64,000 nucleotides of DNA from Dehalococcoidia bacterium (GTDB taxonomy: Bacteria; Chloroflexota; Dehalococcoidia; SM23-28-2; RBG-16-64-32), in the NCBI GenBank assembly GCA_030649945.1, contig JAUSFE010000015.1, forward strand, positions 1-64,000, given 5' to 3'. Position 1 is the first letter of the stretch, and every line of letters starts with the position of its first letter. The translations under genes and the position numbers were made by a program. The notes beneath the pieces are model-generated. The model did no database searches. It saw only the letters and a list, made by a program, of their open reading frames with translations, and was not told where the DNA came from. Shown one piece after another: positions 52,326 to 60,887 of this stretch.

Positions 52326-53543
52326 ATGCTCCTGCGCCACGCCTGGCTGCCGCTGGGCCTCGCCCTCATCGCCGGCGGGCTGGCCACGGGCGCCGGTCCC
52401 CTCACGGCCCTCGGCGTCCTCCTGTGCGCGGCGGGAGCCCTCGCGCGCGCCTGGGCCGCCTGGTCGCTGAAGGCCGTCGCGCTGGAGCGGCTGCTGCCGG
52501 AGTCGCGCGCGTTCCCCGGCGAAAGCCTCCAACTCACGTACAGGCTGACCAACGGCAAGCCCATCCCGCTGCCCTGGATCGAGGTCATGGACCGCCTGCC
52601 GGAGTCGCTCTCGCCGGACCTGCCGCCCGCGGGCGCGCCCGGGACGAAACAGTACTCGCACGCCACGCGGCTGTCCTGGTACACGCGCGTCTCCTGGCCC
52701 CTCTCTCTGGCCTGTGCGGAACGTGGATACTACCGCCTGGGCCCGGCCCGGCTGCGCTCCGGCGACGGGTTCGGGCTGTTCCGCAGCGAGCGCGAGGACC
52801 AGGCGACCAGCCACGTCGTTGTCTATCCGCGCACGCGCTCCCTGCCGGAGCTGGGCCTGCCCGCCGCCGTGCCCCTGGGCGAGCGCAAGGGCTACCAGCG
52901 CCTCTTTGAGGACCCGCTGCGCATCGCCGGCGTGCGCGACTACGAGCCGGGGGACCCCGTGCGCCGCATCGACTGGAAGGCGACGGCGCGCCGCGGCGAG
53001 CTGCAATCGCGCGTCTACGAGCCTTCGGCGTCCTACCAGTTGATCGTGGCGCTGAACCTGGACACCCTGGAGCACGCCTGGCAGGGCTACGTGCCGGCGC
53101 TACTTGAGGCCGGCATCGTGGCGGCGGCGTCCCTGGCGCGATGGGCGTACGAGGGGCGCTACGCGGTAGGCCTCCTGGCCAACGGCAGCATCCCTGAGTC
53201 GGACCAGCCGCTCTGGATCGCGCCCGGGCGGGCACCCGATCAGCTGGCCCGCATCCTCGAGGCGCTGGCCGGCGCCGGGCCGCTGACGATGACCTCGCTC
53301 GCCGCACTCCTGGAGCGGGAGAGCCGCGCCCTGCCGCTGGGCTCGGCGCTGGCCGTGGTCACCGCGCTCATGCCAGAGGCGCTGGCCGCCGTGCTGCGCC
53401 GGCTGCACGGTTCCGGGCACGGCGTGATGGTGCTGGCGATGGCGGACGACGACTGGGCGGCGTTGCTTGGCGGCGTGCCCTGCCGGCGGCTGGCGATGGC
53501 GGCAGAGGACGCCGCGCCCTCAATGGAGCCTGCGCGCCCATGA
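52326..53543 (+). CDS. DUF58 domain protein
   Basis: A 405-residue protein. Two hydrophobic segments at the N-terminus (LPLGLALIAGGLATGAGPLTALGVLLCAAGALA) are followed by a beta-sandwich region. The DUF58 signature comes next: PLRIAGVRDYEPGDPVRRIDWKATARRGELQSRVYEPS. After it comes a von Willebrand-A-like half beginning LIVALNLDTLEHAW. The MIDAS DxSxS reads LNLDTLE, incomplete. DUF58 partners of MoxR are thought to be the client or adaptor at the membrane. Its stop overlaps the next start (ATGA). Confidence 0.92.
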   Translation: MLLRHAWLPLGLALIAGGLATGAGPLTALGVLLCAAGALARAWAAWSLKAVALERLLPESRAFPGESLQLTYRLTNGKPIPLPWIEVMDRLPESLSPDLPPAGAPGTKQYSHATRLSWYTRVSWPLSLACAERGYYRLGPARLRSGDGFGLFRSEREDQATSHVVVYPRTRSLPELGLPAAVPLGERKGYQRLFEDPLRIAGVRDYEPGDPVRRIDWKATARRGELQSRVYEPSASYQLIVALNLDTLEHAWQGYVPALLEAGIVAAASLARWAYEGRYAVGLLANGSIPESDQPLWIAPGRAPDQLARILEALAGAGPLTMTSLAALLERESRALPLGSALAVVTALMPEALAAVLRRLHGSGHGVMVLAMADDDWAALLGGVPCRRLAMAAEDAAPSMEPARP

Positions 53544-54940
53544 GCGGACGCCTGCTCGCCGCCGACGTTTCCCTGCTGGCCGCACGCGCGCTGTGGGTGT
53601 ACGGCGGCGCGGCCGTCGTCGTCGCCGCCTTCGCCCAGACGGGCGAGCGTCCGCTCGCGGGCGGCGCCTCCGCCTCGCTGCCCGCCGTCGCCGCGGTCGT
53701 CCTGCTCTCCCATGTCCTGGCGCGCTCGCTACAGCGCAGCGAGACCGGCCACGCAGCCGTTCGCGTTTGGGGCAGCCTGCTCTCGCTGGCGCTCTTCTAT
53801 GCGGTCATGCGGCTGGATATCACGGGCGAGGCGGACGTCTGGAAGCTGGGGTGGCTGCTCCGGCTGATAACGGAGCCGGGCCAGGCGCTGGAGGGGCAGG
53901 CAGCCGCCGTCGCAGAGTCCCTGCTGCTGGGGTGCGCCTGGCTGTACGGGACGGCGCGCGGGCTGCGCAATAGCGACTTCGAGACCGCGCTGGGCGAGGT
54001 GGGCCTGGGGCTGGTGGTAGTGGCCGCGGCGGTGGCGGCGGCGGCGGCCGGCGGCCCGGCGCACCTCTCGTGGCTGCCGGTGGCATACGTCCCCGCGGGG
54101 CTGATCGCCCTGGCGCTGGCACACCTCGCCTCCCTCGAGCCGGCGAAGTCCTCCCCGGAGCACCGCCCCCGCGGCCCGCTCGCCGGCGCGGGCAGCCTGT
54201 GGATTGTCGTCATCCCGGCGGCCCTCGCCGTCCTGGGCGCGCTGGCGGCGGATATCCAGGCGCCGCCCCTGCCGGACCTCACCGGCGGGCTGGCCTGGTT
54301 GGCGCGCGGTCTCGCCCTCGCCGTCTTCTACGCCCTCTGGCCCTTGCTCATCGCCTTGGCCTGGGCCGTGGAACACCTGCACAGCTGGATCGGGGGCGAG
54401 GGGCAGCCGCTCAACCGCGGGCTACCCGCCGCGGGCGAGCCCGCCGCGCCGGCCGCAGACGGCGGCTCCAGCGGCCTGCCCGCGCCTCTCGCTTACGTCC
54501 TGCGCTCCGGCGCCGTCGTCGCCGTCATCGCCATCGTGCTCGCGGCGCTGTGGTCCGTGTTCCAGCGCTTCTCGTCCTCCTCAGGAGCCGTCGGCGCCGG
54601 GGAGCTGGTGGAACGCGCACCGGCCTCCGCCGGCCCGTCGCTGCTGGCAAGGGCGCTGGGGCGGCTGTCCGCCTTTGGCGGAGCCGGGACGCGGGGGCGC
54701 GACCCCATCGGCCGCCTCTATTTCGCGATGCTCCACCGCGCCGCCCGCCAGGGGCTGCGGCGACCGCCCTCGGCCACACCGCTCGAATTCGCGCCCAGCT
54801 TGCGGGAACACTTCCGCTCGCCGCTGGCGCTCGCGATCAGCGAGGCCTACGCCCGGGCGCGCTACGGTGGCCGCGCGCCGCCGCCGCAGGAGATCGCGCG
54901 CCTGCGGTCGCAGTGGCGGGAGCTTTCGCCGTCCGCCTGA
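53540..54940 (+). CDS. Membrane protein with DUF4129 C-terminus
   Basis: A 466-residue protein overlapping the DUF58 stop by four bases. About eight hydrophobic segments form the N-terminal two thirds, and one more lies at 318-340. The cytosolic or extracytosolic C-terminus IGRLYFAMLHRAARQGLRRPPSATPLEFA ... ISEAYARARYGGRAPP is DUF4129. In many operons this domain is fused to a transglutaminase-like protein; here no transglutaminase domain is visible. It is the third member of the MoxR system. Confidence 0.85.
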   Translation: MSGRLLAADVSLLAARALWVYGGAAVVVAAFAQTGERPLAGGASASLPAVAAVVLLSHVLARSLQRSETGHAAVRVWGSLLSLALFYAVMRLDITGEADVWKLGWLLRLITEPGQALEGQAAAVAESLLLGCAWLYGTARGLRNSDFETALGEVGLGLVVVAAAVAAAAAGGPAHLSWLPVAYVPAGLIALALAHLASLEPAKSSPEHRPRGPLAGAGSLWIVVIPAALAVLGALAADIQAPPLPDLTGGLAWLARGLALAVFYALWPLLIALAWAVEHLHSWIGGEGQPLNRGLPAAGEPAAPAADGGSSGLPAPLAYVLRSGAVVAVIAIVLAALWSVFQRFSSSSGAVGAGELVERAPASAGPSLLARALGRLSAFGGAGTRGRDPIGRLYFAMLHRAARQGLRRPPSATPLEFAPSLREHFRSPLALAISEAYARARYGGRAPPPQEIARLRSQWRELSPSA

Positions 54941-54958
54941 GGGTTGTGCGCGCCATCT

Positions 54959-55057
54959 TAGGGCGCAGCACACCCCGGTCCCCACTGTCTGAGCCGCACC
55001 GTCTTGACCTGATGAAGGCGTGATTTCGAGCCGCCGCCGCGTGTGCTGCGCCCCTAC
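54959..55057. repeat. Inverted-repeat element, GCGCAGCAC family
   Basis: TTAGGGCGCAGCACAC (54959-54974) and GTGTGCTGCGCCCCTACG (55040-55057) are inverted arms 65 bases apart, as at 14824-14926. The right arm abuts the stop of the cation efflux gene. Confidence 0.65.
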
Positions 55058-55058
55058 G

Positions 55059-55988
55059 CTACGGGGCCTCGTGCTGTCTGCCCTCGGCCACCAGGTCGTC
55101 CAGCGAATCGCCCTCCTGTCCATCGTCCGGCTCCACGTGAACGACGACGATGCTGCCGGGCAGCCGCTGCTGGATCTCGTGCTCTATGTGGTCGCCGATC
55201 TCGTGCGCCTCTGCGAACGGCTTGCCGGCGTCGACGAGGACGTGCATATCCACGTGCCGCGTCGCGCCGGAGCGCCGGGTGCGCAGGCGGTGGAAGCCGC
55301 GCAGCTCGTGTTCGTGCGCGACGAGCACGTCGTGGATCGCCTGCAGCTCCTCGGCCGGCAGCGCCATGTCCATCATCTCCGAGGTGGCGGTGCGCACGAG
55401 GCCGATGGCCGTCCAGCCCATGTACGCGGCCAGGCCCAGGGCCACGATCGGGTCAAGCACCGCTTCCCCCGTTGCGGCCACCAGGAGCAGGCCGGCGATG
55501 ATCGCGCACGCCTGCACCACGTTTGTCTCCAGGTGCTTGGACTCCGCGCGCAGCGCCAGCGATCCGGAGCGCCGCGCCTCCCGCGTCATGAAGAAGCTCA
55601 TGACGATGTTGGCGCCCGCCGCGACGAGCATGGCGGCGAGGCCCACGCCGACGTTGATGTCCGGCGTCTCGCCCAGCAGCCGCCGCAGCGCCTGGAAGAC
55701 CACGAAGCCGCCGCCGATGGCGATGATGGTGGCCGCCACGGCCGCGGAGATGCTTTCCACCTTGCCGTGGCCGTAGGGGTGCTCTTCGTCCGCCGGGTTG
55801 GCGGAGATGCGCACGCTGAGCAGGGCGGCGGCCCCGGCCGTCAGGTCCGTGCCGCTGTCCACGGCGTCGGAGATGACGGCGATGCTGTTGCTGATCAGCC
55901 CCAGCGTCAACTTCAGCGCAAGGAGGCCGCCGGTGACGACCAGCGAGATGGCGGCGATGCGCACAAGCGACGAATGCGACAGAACCAT
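55059..55988 (-). CDS. Cation diffusion facilitator family transporter
   Basis: A 309-residue membrane protein exporting divalent metal ions. Six helices, with ISNSIAVISDAVDSGTDLTAGAAALLSVRISANPADEEHPYGHGKVESI covering helix 2 and the HPYGHGK loop. Helix 5 has LETNVVQACAIIAGLLLV. The cytosolic C-terminal domain HELRGFHRLRTRRSGATRHVDMHVLVDAG is typical. The usual helix-2 motif SDAxHSxxD reads SDAVDSGTD, with Asp in place of His, as in manganese- or iron-type rather than zinc-type members. Ion preference is therefore inferred, not certain. Confidence 0.93.
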   Translation of the reverse strand: MVLSHSSLVRIAAISLVVTGGLLALKLTLGLISNSIAVISDAVDSGTDLTAGAAALLSVRISANPADEEHPYGHGKVESISAAVAATIIAIGGGFVVFQALRRLLGETPDINVGVGLAAMLVAAGANIVMSFFMTREARRSGSLALRAESKHLETNVVQACAIIAGLLLVAATGEAVLDPIVALGLAAYMGWTAIGLVRTATSEMMDMALPAEELQAIHDVLVAHEHELRGFHRLRTRRSGATRHVDMHVLVDAGKPFAEAHEIGDHIEHEIQQRLPGSIVVVHVEPDDGQEGDSLDDLVAEGRQHEAP

Positions 55989-55998
55989 AAGGTAGACT

Positions 55999-56090
55999 TA
56001 CCACAAAGTCACAAAGGCACCAAGATCAGCAGGACTCTGTCCCCTCAATTCCAAGAATCTTTGTGCCTTCGTGTCTTTGTGTCTTCGTGT
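55999..56090. repeat. ACCACAAAG inverted-repeat element
   Basis: CCACAAAGTCACAAAGGCAC followed by CAAG is mirrored downstream by CTTTGTGCCTTCGTGTCTTT then GTGTCTTCGTG. Same family as 41558-41844. It separates the cation exporter and the transketolase genes. Confidence 0.65.
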
Positions 56091-56122
56091 TGATCCAGAG
56101 CGCCTTCGTGGCTCGCCCAACC

Positions 56123-57076
56123 TCAGCGTGGCTTGCGCGCGATGGCATCCCTGGCCGCCTGCGCAATTGCTTCCGGCGTCAGGTTGAAGTACGTCAGCAG
56201 TTGGTCCCAGGCGCCGCTGGTGCCGTAGCGGTCCTTCATACCCACGAAGGAGATGGGCACAGGGTGCTCTGCCGCTGCCACCTGCGCCACCAGGGACCCC
56301 AGGCCGCCGTGGATGAAGTGGTCCTCCGCCGTGACGATAGCCCCCGTCTCACGGGCGGCGCGCACGATGGCCTCGCGGTCCAGGGGCCGCAGCGAAGAGG
56401 CGTTATAGACCCGCGCCTGAATGCCTTCGGCGGCCAGCATCTCCGCCGCGTCGATGGCGGCCTTCGTCAGCTCGCCGATGGCCATCAGCGTCACGTCCCG
56501 GCCGTCGCGGTGCCGGTGCCAGCGGCCCAGCTGGAAGCGGTAGGAGTCGTCGTAGATGATGGGCGTCTTGGGCCGCATGGTGCGCACGTAAAACGGGCCC
56601 TGGGTGCGCGCGGCCGCCTCGATCGCCTGCCCGGCCTCCACGTAGTCCGCGGGGACGACGACCTGGAACGGCGGCATCGAGAGCATGAGCGCCAGGTCCT
56701 CCAGCGCCTCCGCGGAAGCGCCGTCCTCGCCGGTGACCACGCCCGCATGGCTCGCCACCAGCTTGACGTTTGTCCCCGGCTGGGCGACGGCCATGCGCAG
56801 CTGGTCGAAGCAATGGCCCGGGGCGAACACCGCGAAGCTGCTGCAGAAGGCGATCTTGCCGGCGGCGGCCAGGCCGGCGGCGACGCCGATCATGTTCTGC
56901 TCCGCCACACCAACGGCGAAGAAGCGCTCCGGGAACTCCCGCCCGAACTTCACCGCGGACGTCGAGACGCCCAGGTCCGCGTCCACGCAGACTATGTCCA
57001 GACCCTCCCGGGCCAGCTTCACCAGCGTGGGGCCCAGGGCAGCGCGCGTGGCTTCCAAGGCCGGGGGTTGGACCAC
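56123..57076 (-). CDS. Transketolase, C-terminal subunit
   Basis: A 317-residue protein made of the pyrimidine-binding and C-terminal transketolase domains. IVCVDADLGVSTSAVKFGREFPERFFAVGVAEQNMIGVAAGLAAAGK carries the Glu that activates thiamine diphosphate. GASAEALEDLALMLSMP and VPADYVEAGQAIEAAA follow, then the Rossmann-like C-terminal domain. The partner with the PP domain is encoded just upstream (57134-58057), so the enzyme is split into two subunits as in archaea and many anaerobes. It moves two-carbon units in the pentose phosphate pathway. Confidence 0.93.
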   Translation of the reverse strand: MVQPPALEATRAALGPTLVKLAREGLDIVCVDADLGVSTSAVKFGREFPERFFAVGVAEQNMIGVAAGLAAAGKIAFCSSFAVFAPGHCFDQLRMAVAQPGTNVKLVASHAGVVTGEDGASAEALEDLALMLSMPPFQVVVPADYVEAGQAIEAAARTQGPFYVRTMRPKTPIIYDDSYRFQLGRWHRHRDGRDVTLMAIGELTKAAIDAAEMLAAEGIQARVYNASSLRPLDREAIVRAARETGAIVTAEDHFIHGGLGSLVAQVAAAEHPVPISFVGMKDRYGTSGAWDQLLTYFNLTPEAIAQAARDAIARKPR

Positions 57077-57133
57077 GCCGCCTAGCCTCCCCGCGCCGTT
57101 GGCACCAAGTCCCCAGTTCCCAGTTCCCAGTTC

Positions 57134-58057
57134 CTACTCATCCCCCAGCTCCCGCAGCGCCTGCTGCTCTTCCTCCGGCGAGGCGGCCTTGCCGTGGAAG
57201 TCCGGGTTGTTCTCCATGAAGCTCACGCCCTTTCCCTTCACCGTCTCGCAGATCACTATTGCCGGCTGGCCCTTGTGGGCGCGGGCCTCCTCCAGCGCCC
57301 CGGTGATGGCGTCCGGGTCGTGGCCGTCCGCCAGGCCCCAGACCTTCCAGCCAAAGGCGCGCCACTTCTCGTCCAGCGGGTCCAGGGCCATGATGTTCGC
57401 GGTGTGGCCGTCCGGCAGCACCCAGCCGCCCGGCCGGTCCGGGGGCTGGCCGTCGCCGGCGGCCGCGGCGTTGAAGCGCGCGTAGTCGGAGAAACCGTCG
57501 TTCTGGATGTGGTTGCGGTCCATGATGACCGTCAGGTTGTCTACCTTGTGGTGCGCGCAGGACAGCGCCGCTTCCCAGGTCTGGCCCTCCTGAGAATCGC
57601 CGTCGCCGATCAGGCAGTACACGTGGCTGTCGCGCCCGTCCAGCCGTGCCGCCAGCGCCTGGCCCAGGGAGAAGGAGAGCCCCATGCCCAGCGCGCCCGC
57701 GGACATCTCCACGCCCGGCGGGTTGTGCATGATGTTGTGCCCCTGCAGGCGCGAGCCCAGCTGCCGGAACGTCTTCAGCTCTTCCACCGGGAAGTAGCCG
57801 GCCTCCGCCAGCGTGGCGTACATCAGCGGGGAAGCGTGGCCCTTGCTCATGACGAAGCGGTCGCGGTCCGGCCACAGGGGGTTCTGGGGATCATGCCGCA
57901 TCAGGCGGAAGTAGAGGGCAGCCATGATCTCCACGGACGACAGCGAGCCGCCGGGGTGGCCGGAGTTGGCGGCGCTGGTCATCACGATGATATGCCGCCG
58001 GATGCGCCGGGCGATGGTCTTCAGCTCTGCGGTGGATACCGTCTGGGTGCGGGCCAA
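57134..58057 (-). CDS. Transketolase, N-terminal subunit
   Basis: A 307-residue protein with the thiamine-diphosphate PP domain. ANSGHPGGSLSSVEIMAALYF, DRFVMSKGHASPLMYATLAEAGYF, GLSFSLGQALAARLDGRDSHVYCLIGDGDSQEGQTWEA (the GDG..N-like cofactor motif) and VICETVKGKGVSFMENNPDFHGK are family blocks. A segment PDRPGGWVLPDGHTANIMALD inserted before DEKWRAFGW seems longer than usual. The 57-base gap to the C-terminal subunit contains CCCAGTT tandem repeats. Confidence 0.94.
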   Translation of the reverse strand: MARTQTVSTAELKTIARRIRRHIIVMTSAANSGHPGGSLSSVEIMAALYFRLMRHDPQNPLWPDRDRFVMSKGHASPLMYATLAEAGYFPVEELKTFRQLGSRLQGHNIMHNPPGVEMSAGALGMGLSFSLGQALAARLDGRDSHVYCLIGDGDSQEGQTWEAALSCAHHKVDNLTVIMDRNHIQNDGFSDYARFNAAAAGDGQPPDRPGGWVLPDGHTANIMALDPLDEKWRAFGWKVWGLADGHDPDAITGALEEARAHKGQPAIVICETVKGKGVSFMENNPDFHGKAASPEEEQQALRELGDE

Positions 58058-58079
58058 GTGCGCTCCTTGCTCGTACCGG

Positions 58080-58138
58080 GGGGCGCAGCATCACGCCATA
58101 GGCGGATCAGCCTCCGGCTGAAACAGGCGCCCCTACGC
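58080..58138. repeat. Partial GCGCAGCA inverted-repeat element
   Basis: GGGGCGCAGCATCACGCC at 58080 faces CAGGCGCCCCTACG ending near 58138. The arms are shorter and more diverged than at 14824 and 54959. It fills the divergent gap upstream of the transketolase genes. Confidence 0.5.
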
Positions 58139-58254
58139 AGGAATCCGTTGGGCTACGCCCCAATTATAGGAACAGCGCGCGGGCGGTGGCAATTGAGCGC
58201 CCCTTGCAATGGCGCCGCGCGGTGCTATCATGCACGTCAAGAGAGGGCGCCCCC

Positions 58255-59103
58255 TTGATTATCGACTTCCACACTCACATCTTTCCGCCTACCGTCCGCG
58301 AGAAGCGCGAAGAGTATCTGCGGCGTGACGCCATCTTCGCCGAGCTCTATTCCAACCCCAAGGCCAAGATCGCCACCGCAGACGACCTCCTGCGCAGCAT
58401 GGACGAGGCCGCCATCGACGTCAGCGTGGCCCTGGGCTTCGCCTGGGGCGAGCACGAGCTGTGCGAGCAGCACAACGACTACCTGCTCAAGGCGGCCGCG
58501 CAGAGCAACGGGCGCATTGTCCCCTTCTGCACCGTGAACCCCTGCTTCGAAGAGGCGGACGAGGAGGCGGTGCGCTGCGCCCGCGCCGGCGCCCGCGGCC
58601 TGGGCGAGCTGCGGCCGGACAGCCAGGGCTGGGACCCGAACGGCGACGCCGGCGAGGTGCTGGCGGCGGTGGCCCAGCGCTGCGACCTCATGCTCCTCTT
58701 CCACGTCTCGGAGCCCGTGGGCCGCAAGTACCCGGGCAAGGAGGGCGGCAGCCTGGGCGCCTTCTACGAGTTCGCCCGCCAGCACCCCAGGCTGCGCACC
58801 ATCGGCGCGCACCTGGCCGGCGGCCTGCCCTTCTACGCTCCCATGCCCGAGGTGCGCGAGGTCTTCGCCCACGTCCTTGTGGACACGGCCGCGCAGCGTC
58901 TGCTCTACGACAAGACGACCTACGGCCAGCTGGTGCATCTGATCGGCGCCGAACGCGTCCTCCTGGGCAGCGACTACCCCCTCGTCTCGCAGTCGCGCCA
59001 GATACAGGAGCTGCGCGCCGGCGTCTTCCGCAGCGATGACCTGCAGCTGATGCTGGGCGGCAACGCGCAGCGCCTGCTGGCCCTGCCAGACGACAGTCCG
59101 TGA
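58255..59103 (+). CDS. Amidohydrolase family protein (TIM-barrel metal hydrolase)
   Basis: A 282-residue protein from TTG 58255. The TTG start gives MIIDFHTHIFPP, placing the HxH metal motif at residues 6-8 as in relatives. GAGAGGG lies 8 bases upstream and TATCAT near 58225 can serve as -10. CTVNPCFEEADEEAVRCARAGARGLGELRPDSQGW, LMLLFHVSEPVG, TIGAHLAGGLPFYAP and RVLLGSDYPLVS are the later barrel motifs, with the last aspartate in GSDYP. It resembles the PF04909 decarboxylase/hydrolase group. The substrate is unknown. Confidence 0.88.
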   Translation: MIIDFHTHIFPPTVREKREEYLRRDAIFAELYSNPKAKIATADDLLRSMDEAAIDVSVALGFAWGEHELCEQHNDYLLKAAAQSNGRIVPFCTVNPCFEEADEEAVRCARAGARGLGELRPDSQGWDPNGDAGEVLAAVAQRCDLMLLFHVSEPVGRKYPGKEGGSLGAFYEFARQHPRLRTIGAHLAGGLPFYAPMPEVREVFAHVLVDTAAQRLLYDKTTYGQLVHLIGAERVLLGSDYPLVSQSRQIQELRAGVFRSDDLQLMLGGNAQRLLALPDDSP

Positions 59104-59696
59104 CCGCCCCGCCCGGGCAGGGGCTGCGGCTGTTCGTCGCCGTGGAGCTGGGGGCGGACGCGCTGCGGGCGCTGGGCGAGCTGCAGACGGAGCTGCGGCG
59201 CAAGGGCCTGGCCGCACTGCGCTGGGTAAGGCCGGAGGGCATCCACCTGACGCTGAAGTTCCTGGGAGAGGTGCCGGCCGCGGCGGTCCCGGACATCGAA
59301 CGGGCTCTCGCCGGCGCGGTAAAGGGCGTGCCGCCGCACACGCTGAGGCTGGGCGCCCTCGGCAAGTTCGGCGGCCGCGGTAGCCCGCGCGTGCTCTGGG
59401 TGGACATGGCAGGCGACCAGGAGGTGGTGCTGTCCCTCCAGCAGCGCGTCGAGGGCGCCCTCAACCGCCTCGGCTTTCCCCGCGAACGGCGCCGCTTCTC
59501 GCCCCACCTCACGCTCGCCCGCGTCCCGCCCGAGGGCGCCCGCGCGGCGGCGGGCCCCCTGGACGAGGCCATCGCCGCGGTGCACCCGCAGCCGGCGGAG
59601 ATCCAGGTGAGGGAGCTCTCCCTGATGCGCAGCCAGCTGGGGCCGGGCGGCGCGGTCTACACGCGCCTGTTCGCCGTGGCGCTGGAAGCAACCTAG
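59100..59696 (+). CDS. thpR: RNA 2',3'-cyclic phosphodiesterase (ThpR/LigT family)
   Basis: A 198-residue 2H phosphoesterase from GTG 59100, overlapping the previous stop (GTGA). LRLFVAVELGADALRAL is the N-terminal strand. The two catalytic histidine motifs are HLTLKFLGEV (near 44) and HLTLARVP (near 138). LRLGALGKFGGRGSPRVLWVDMAG is characteristic. It hydrolyses 2',3'-cyclic phosphates on RNA and can ligate tRNA halves in vitro. Translational coupling to the amidohydrolase is likely, although the functions seem unrelated. Confidence 0.93.
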   Translation: MTAPPGQGLRLFVAVELGADALRALGELQTELRRKGLAALRWVRPEGIHLTLKFLGEVPAAAVPDIERALAGAVKGVPPHTLRLGALGKFGGRGSPRVLWVDMAGDQEVVLSLQQRVEGALNRLGFPRERRRFSPHLTLARVPPEGARAAAGPLDEAIAAVHPQPAEIQVRELSLMRSQLGPGGAVYTRLFAVALEAT

Positions 59697-59710
59697 CTGG
59701 AGGCGGCGCC

Positions 59711-59931
59711 TTCATGTCTTCGTGGTGAGAACTCCCCGGGGATAACCACTAAGGCACTGAGGCACAAAGGGCTTTCTTTATGCTCTATTGGTCTGTATCC
59801 CTTAGTGCCTTTGTGTCTTCGTGGTGAGAGCTCCCGGGGATAACCACTAAGGCACTAAGACACCAAGGTTTCCTATTGCTCTATTGCTCCAATGCTCTAT
59901 TGCTCTGGTGCCTCGTCTTTGTGGTGAGAAC
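59711..59931. repeat. Array of CACTAAGGCAC / GTCTTCGTGG repeats
   Basis: Three copies of GTCTTCGTGGTGAGA and two of GATAACCACTAAGGCACT alternate, giving nested inverted repeats of the ACCACAAAG family, with a CTATTGCTC short tandem repeat (59875-59905). No gene is present. Confidence 0.7.
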
Positions 59932-59947
59932 CCGCACGGCAAGCGCC

Positions 59948-60787
59948 TCACGCCTGGCACTCCCGACAGAAGTTGGTCTCCCGCCCGCCGGACGTGATCG
60001 CCGATATCCGGTGGCCGTCGCGCGGGCAGGCCGCATCGCTCCTGGCGTGGACGCGCAGGTGGTCGCGGTACATCTTCGTGGGCAGCCCCTTCTCCTCCAT
60101 CAGCTGCGTGACGATGGGCGTGGCCCACTCCATCACCCGGCGGATGGCCCGGCACAGCTCCCGCAGCCCGTCCTCCGGGATGTCCGTGCGCTTGCGGAAG
60201 GGGTGGAGGCGGGCCTCCCAGAGCACCTCGTCCGCGTAGGCGTTGCCGATGCCGGCGATGACGCGCTCGTTCGTAAGGGCGTTCTTGATCATGCCCCGCT
60301 GGCGCAGCATGATCCCCACGAAGCGGTCTTCCGTGAGCTCCGGGTCCATCACGTCCGGCCCCATCTCCGTCCAGCGGGGCACCTTCTCAGCGAACTCCTC
60401 CGCGCGCACCAGGTAGGCGCGGCCCATGCGCCGCTCGTCGAAATAGCGCAGTTGCAGGCCGTTGTCCAGGGCGAGAAGCCAGCACAGCATACGCGGCCTG
60501 CGGGCGCCGGGCTCCACGTACTGGTAGCGCCCCGCCAGCATGGCGTGGACGACCACGTAATCGCCGTTGCCGCCCGCGCAGCCGCCCTGCGGGGCGAAGG
60601 GGAAGAGGAGGAGCTTGGCCTTGCGCTCCACCGGCCGGAAGACCTGGCCCTGCATGCGCTCAAGGAACTCCTCGCGCCCGGCCCGCACGATCCAGGCGAT
60701 GGGCGCCTCCGCTGAGACCACGCGGAGGCCGGGCAGGCGTTTGTTGAAGTAGGCCCGGTATCCTTCCAGGTCCGGAATCTCGGGCAT
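59948..60787 (-). CDS. Fpg/Nei-family DNA glycosylase (MutM-like)
   Basis: A 279-residue protein from ATG 60787. MPEIPDLEGY gives the catalytic Pro2 and Glu3. ERKAKLLLF supplies the conserved beta-hairpin lysine. RGMIKNALTNERVIAGIGNAYADEVLWEARLHP is the helix-two-turn-helix. The C-terminal ribbon CPRDGHRISAITSGGRETNFCREC has three cysteines: the second of the first pair is Asp, with His two residues later. Zinc binding is therefore altered or uses that His. It excises oxidised bases. Whether Fpg (8-oxoguanine) or Nei-like cannot be settled by eye. Confidence 0.85.
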   Translation of the reverse strand: MPEIPDLEGYRAYFNKRLPGLRVVSAEAPIAWIVRAGREEFLERMQGQVFRPVERKAKLLLFPFAPQGGCAGGNGDYVVVHAMLAGRYQYVEPGARRPRMLCWLLALDNGLQLRYFDERRMGRAYLVRAEEFAEKVPRWTEMGPDVMDPELTEDRFVGIMLRQRGMIKNALTNERVIAGIGNAYADEVLWEARLHPFRKRTDIPEDGLRELCRAIRRVMEWATPIVTQLMEEKGLPTKMYRDHLRVHARSDAACPRDGHRISAITSGGRETNFCRECQA

Positions 60788-60792
60788 TGCGT

Positions 60793-60833
60793 TCGTTAGT
60801 GAATAGTGGGTAGTGAGTAGTGGATAGTGGATG
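60793..60833. repeat. Short imperfect tandem repeat
   Basis: GTGAATAGTGGGTAGTGAGT and following AGTGGATAGTGGAT form five degenerate copies of RTAGTGG upstream of the glycosylase gene. Confidence 0.6.
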
Positions 60834-60887
60834 GTACCCGGTCTGCGCTGGACATCCCCCTGGGCCCGGACATGGCGCGGCGCCAGC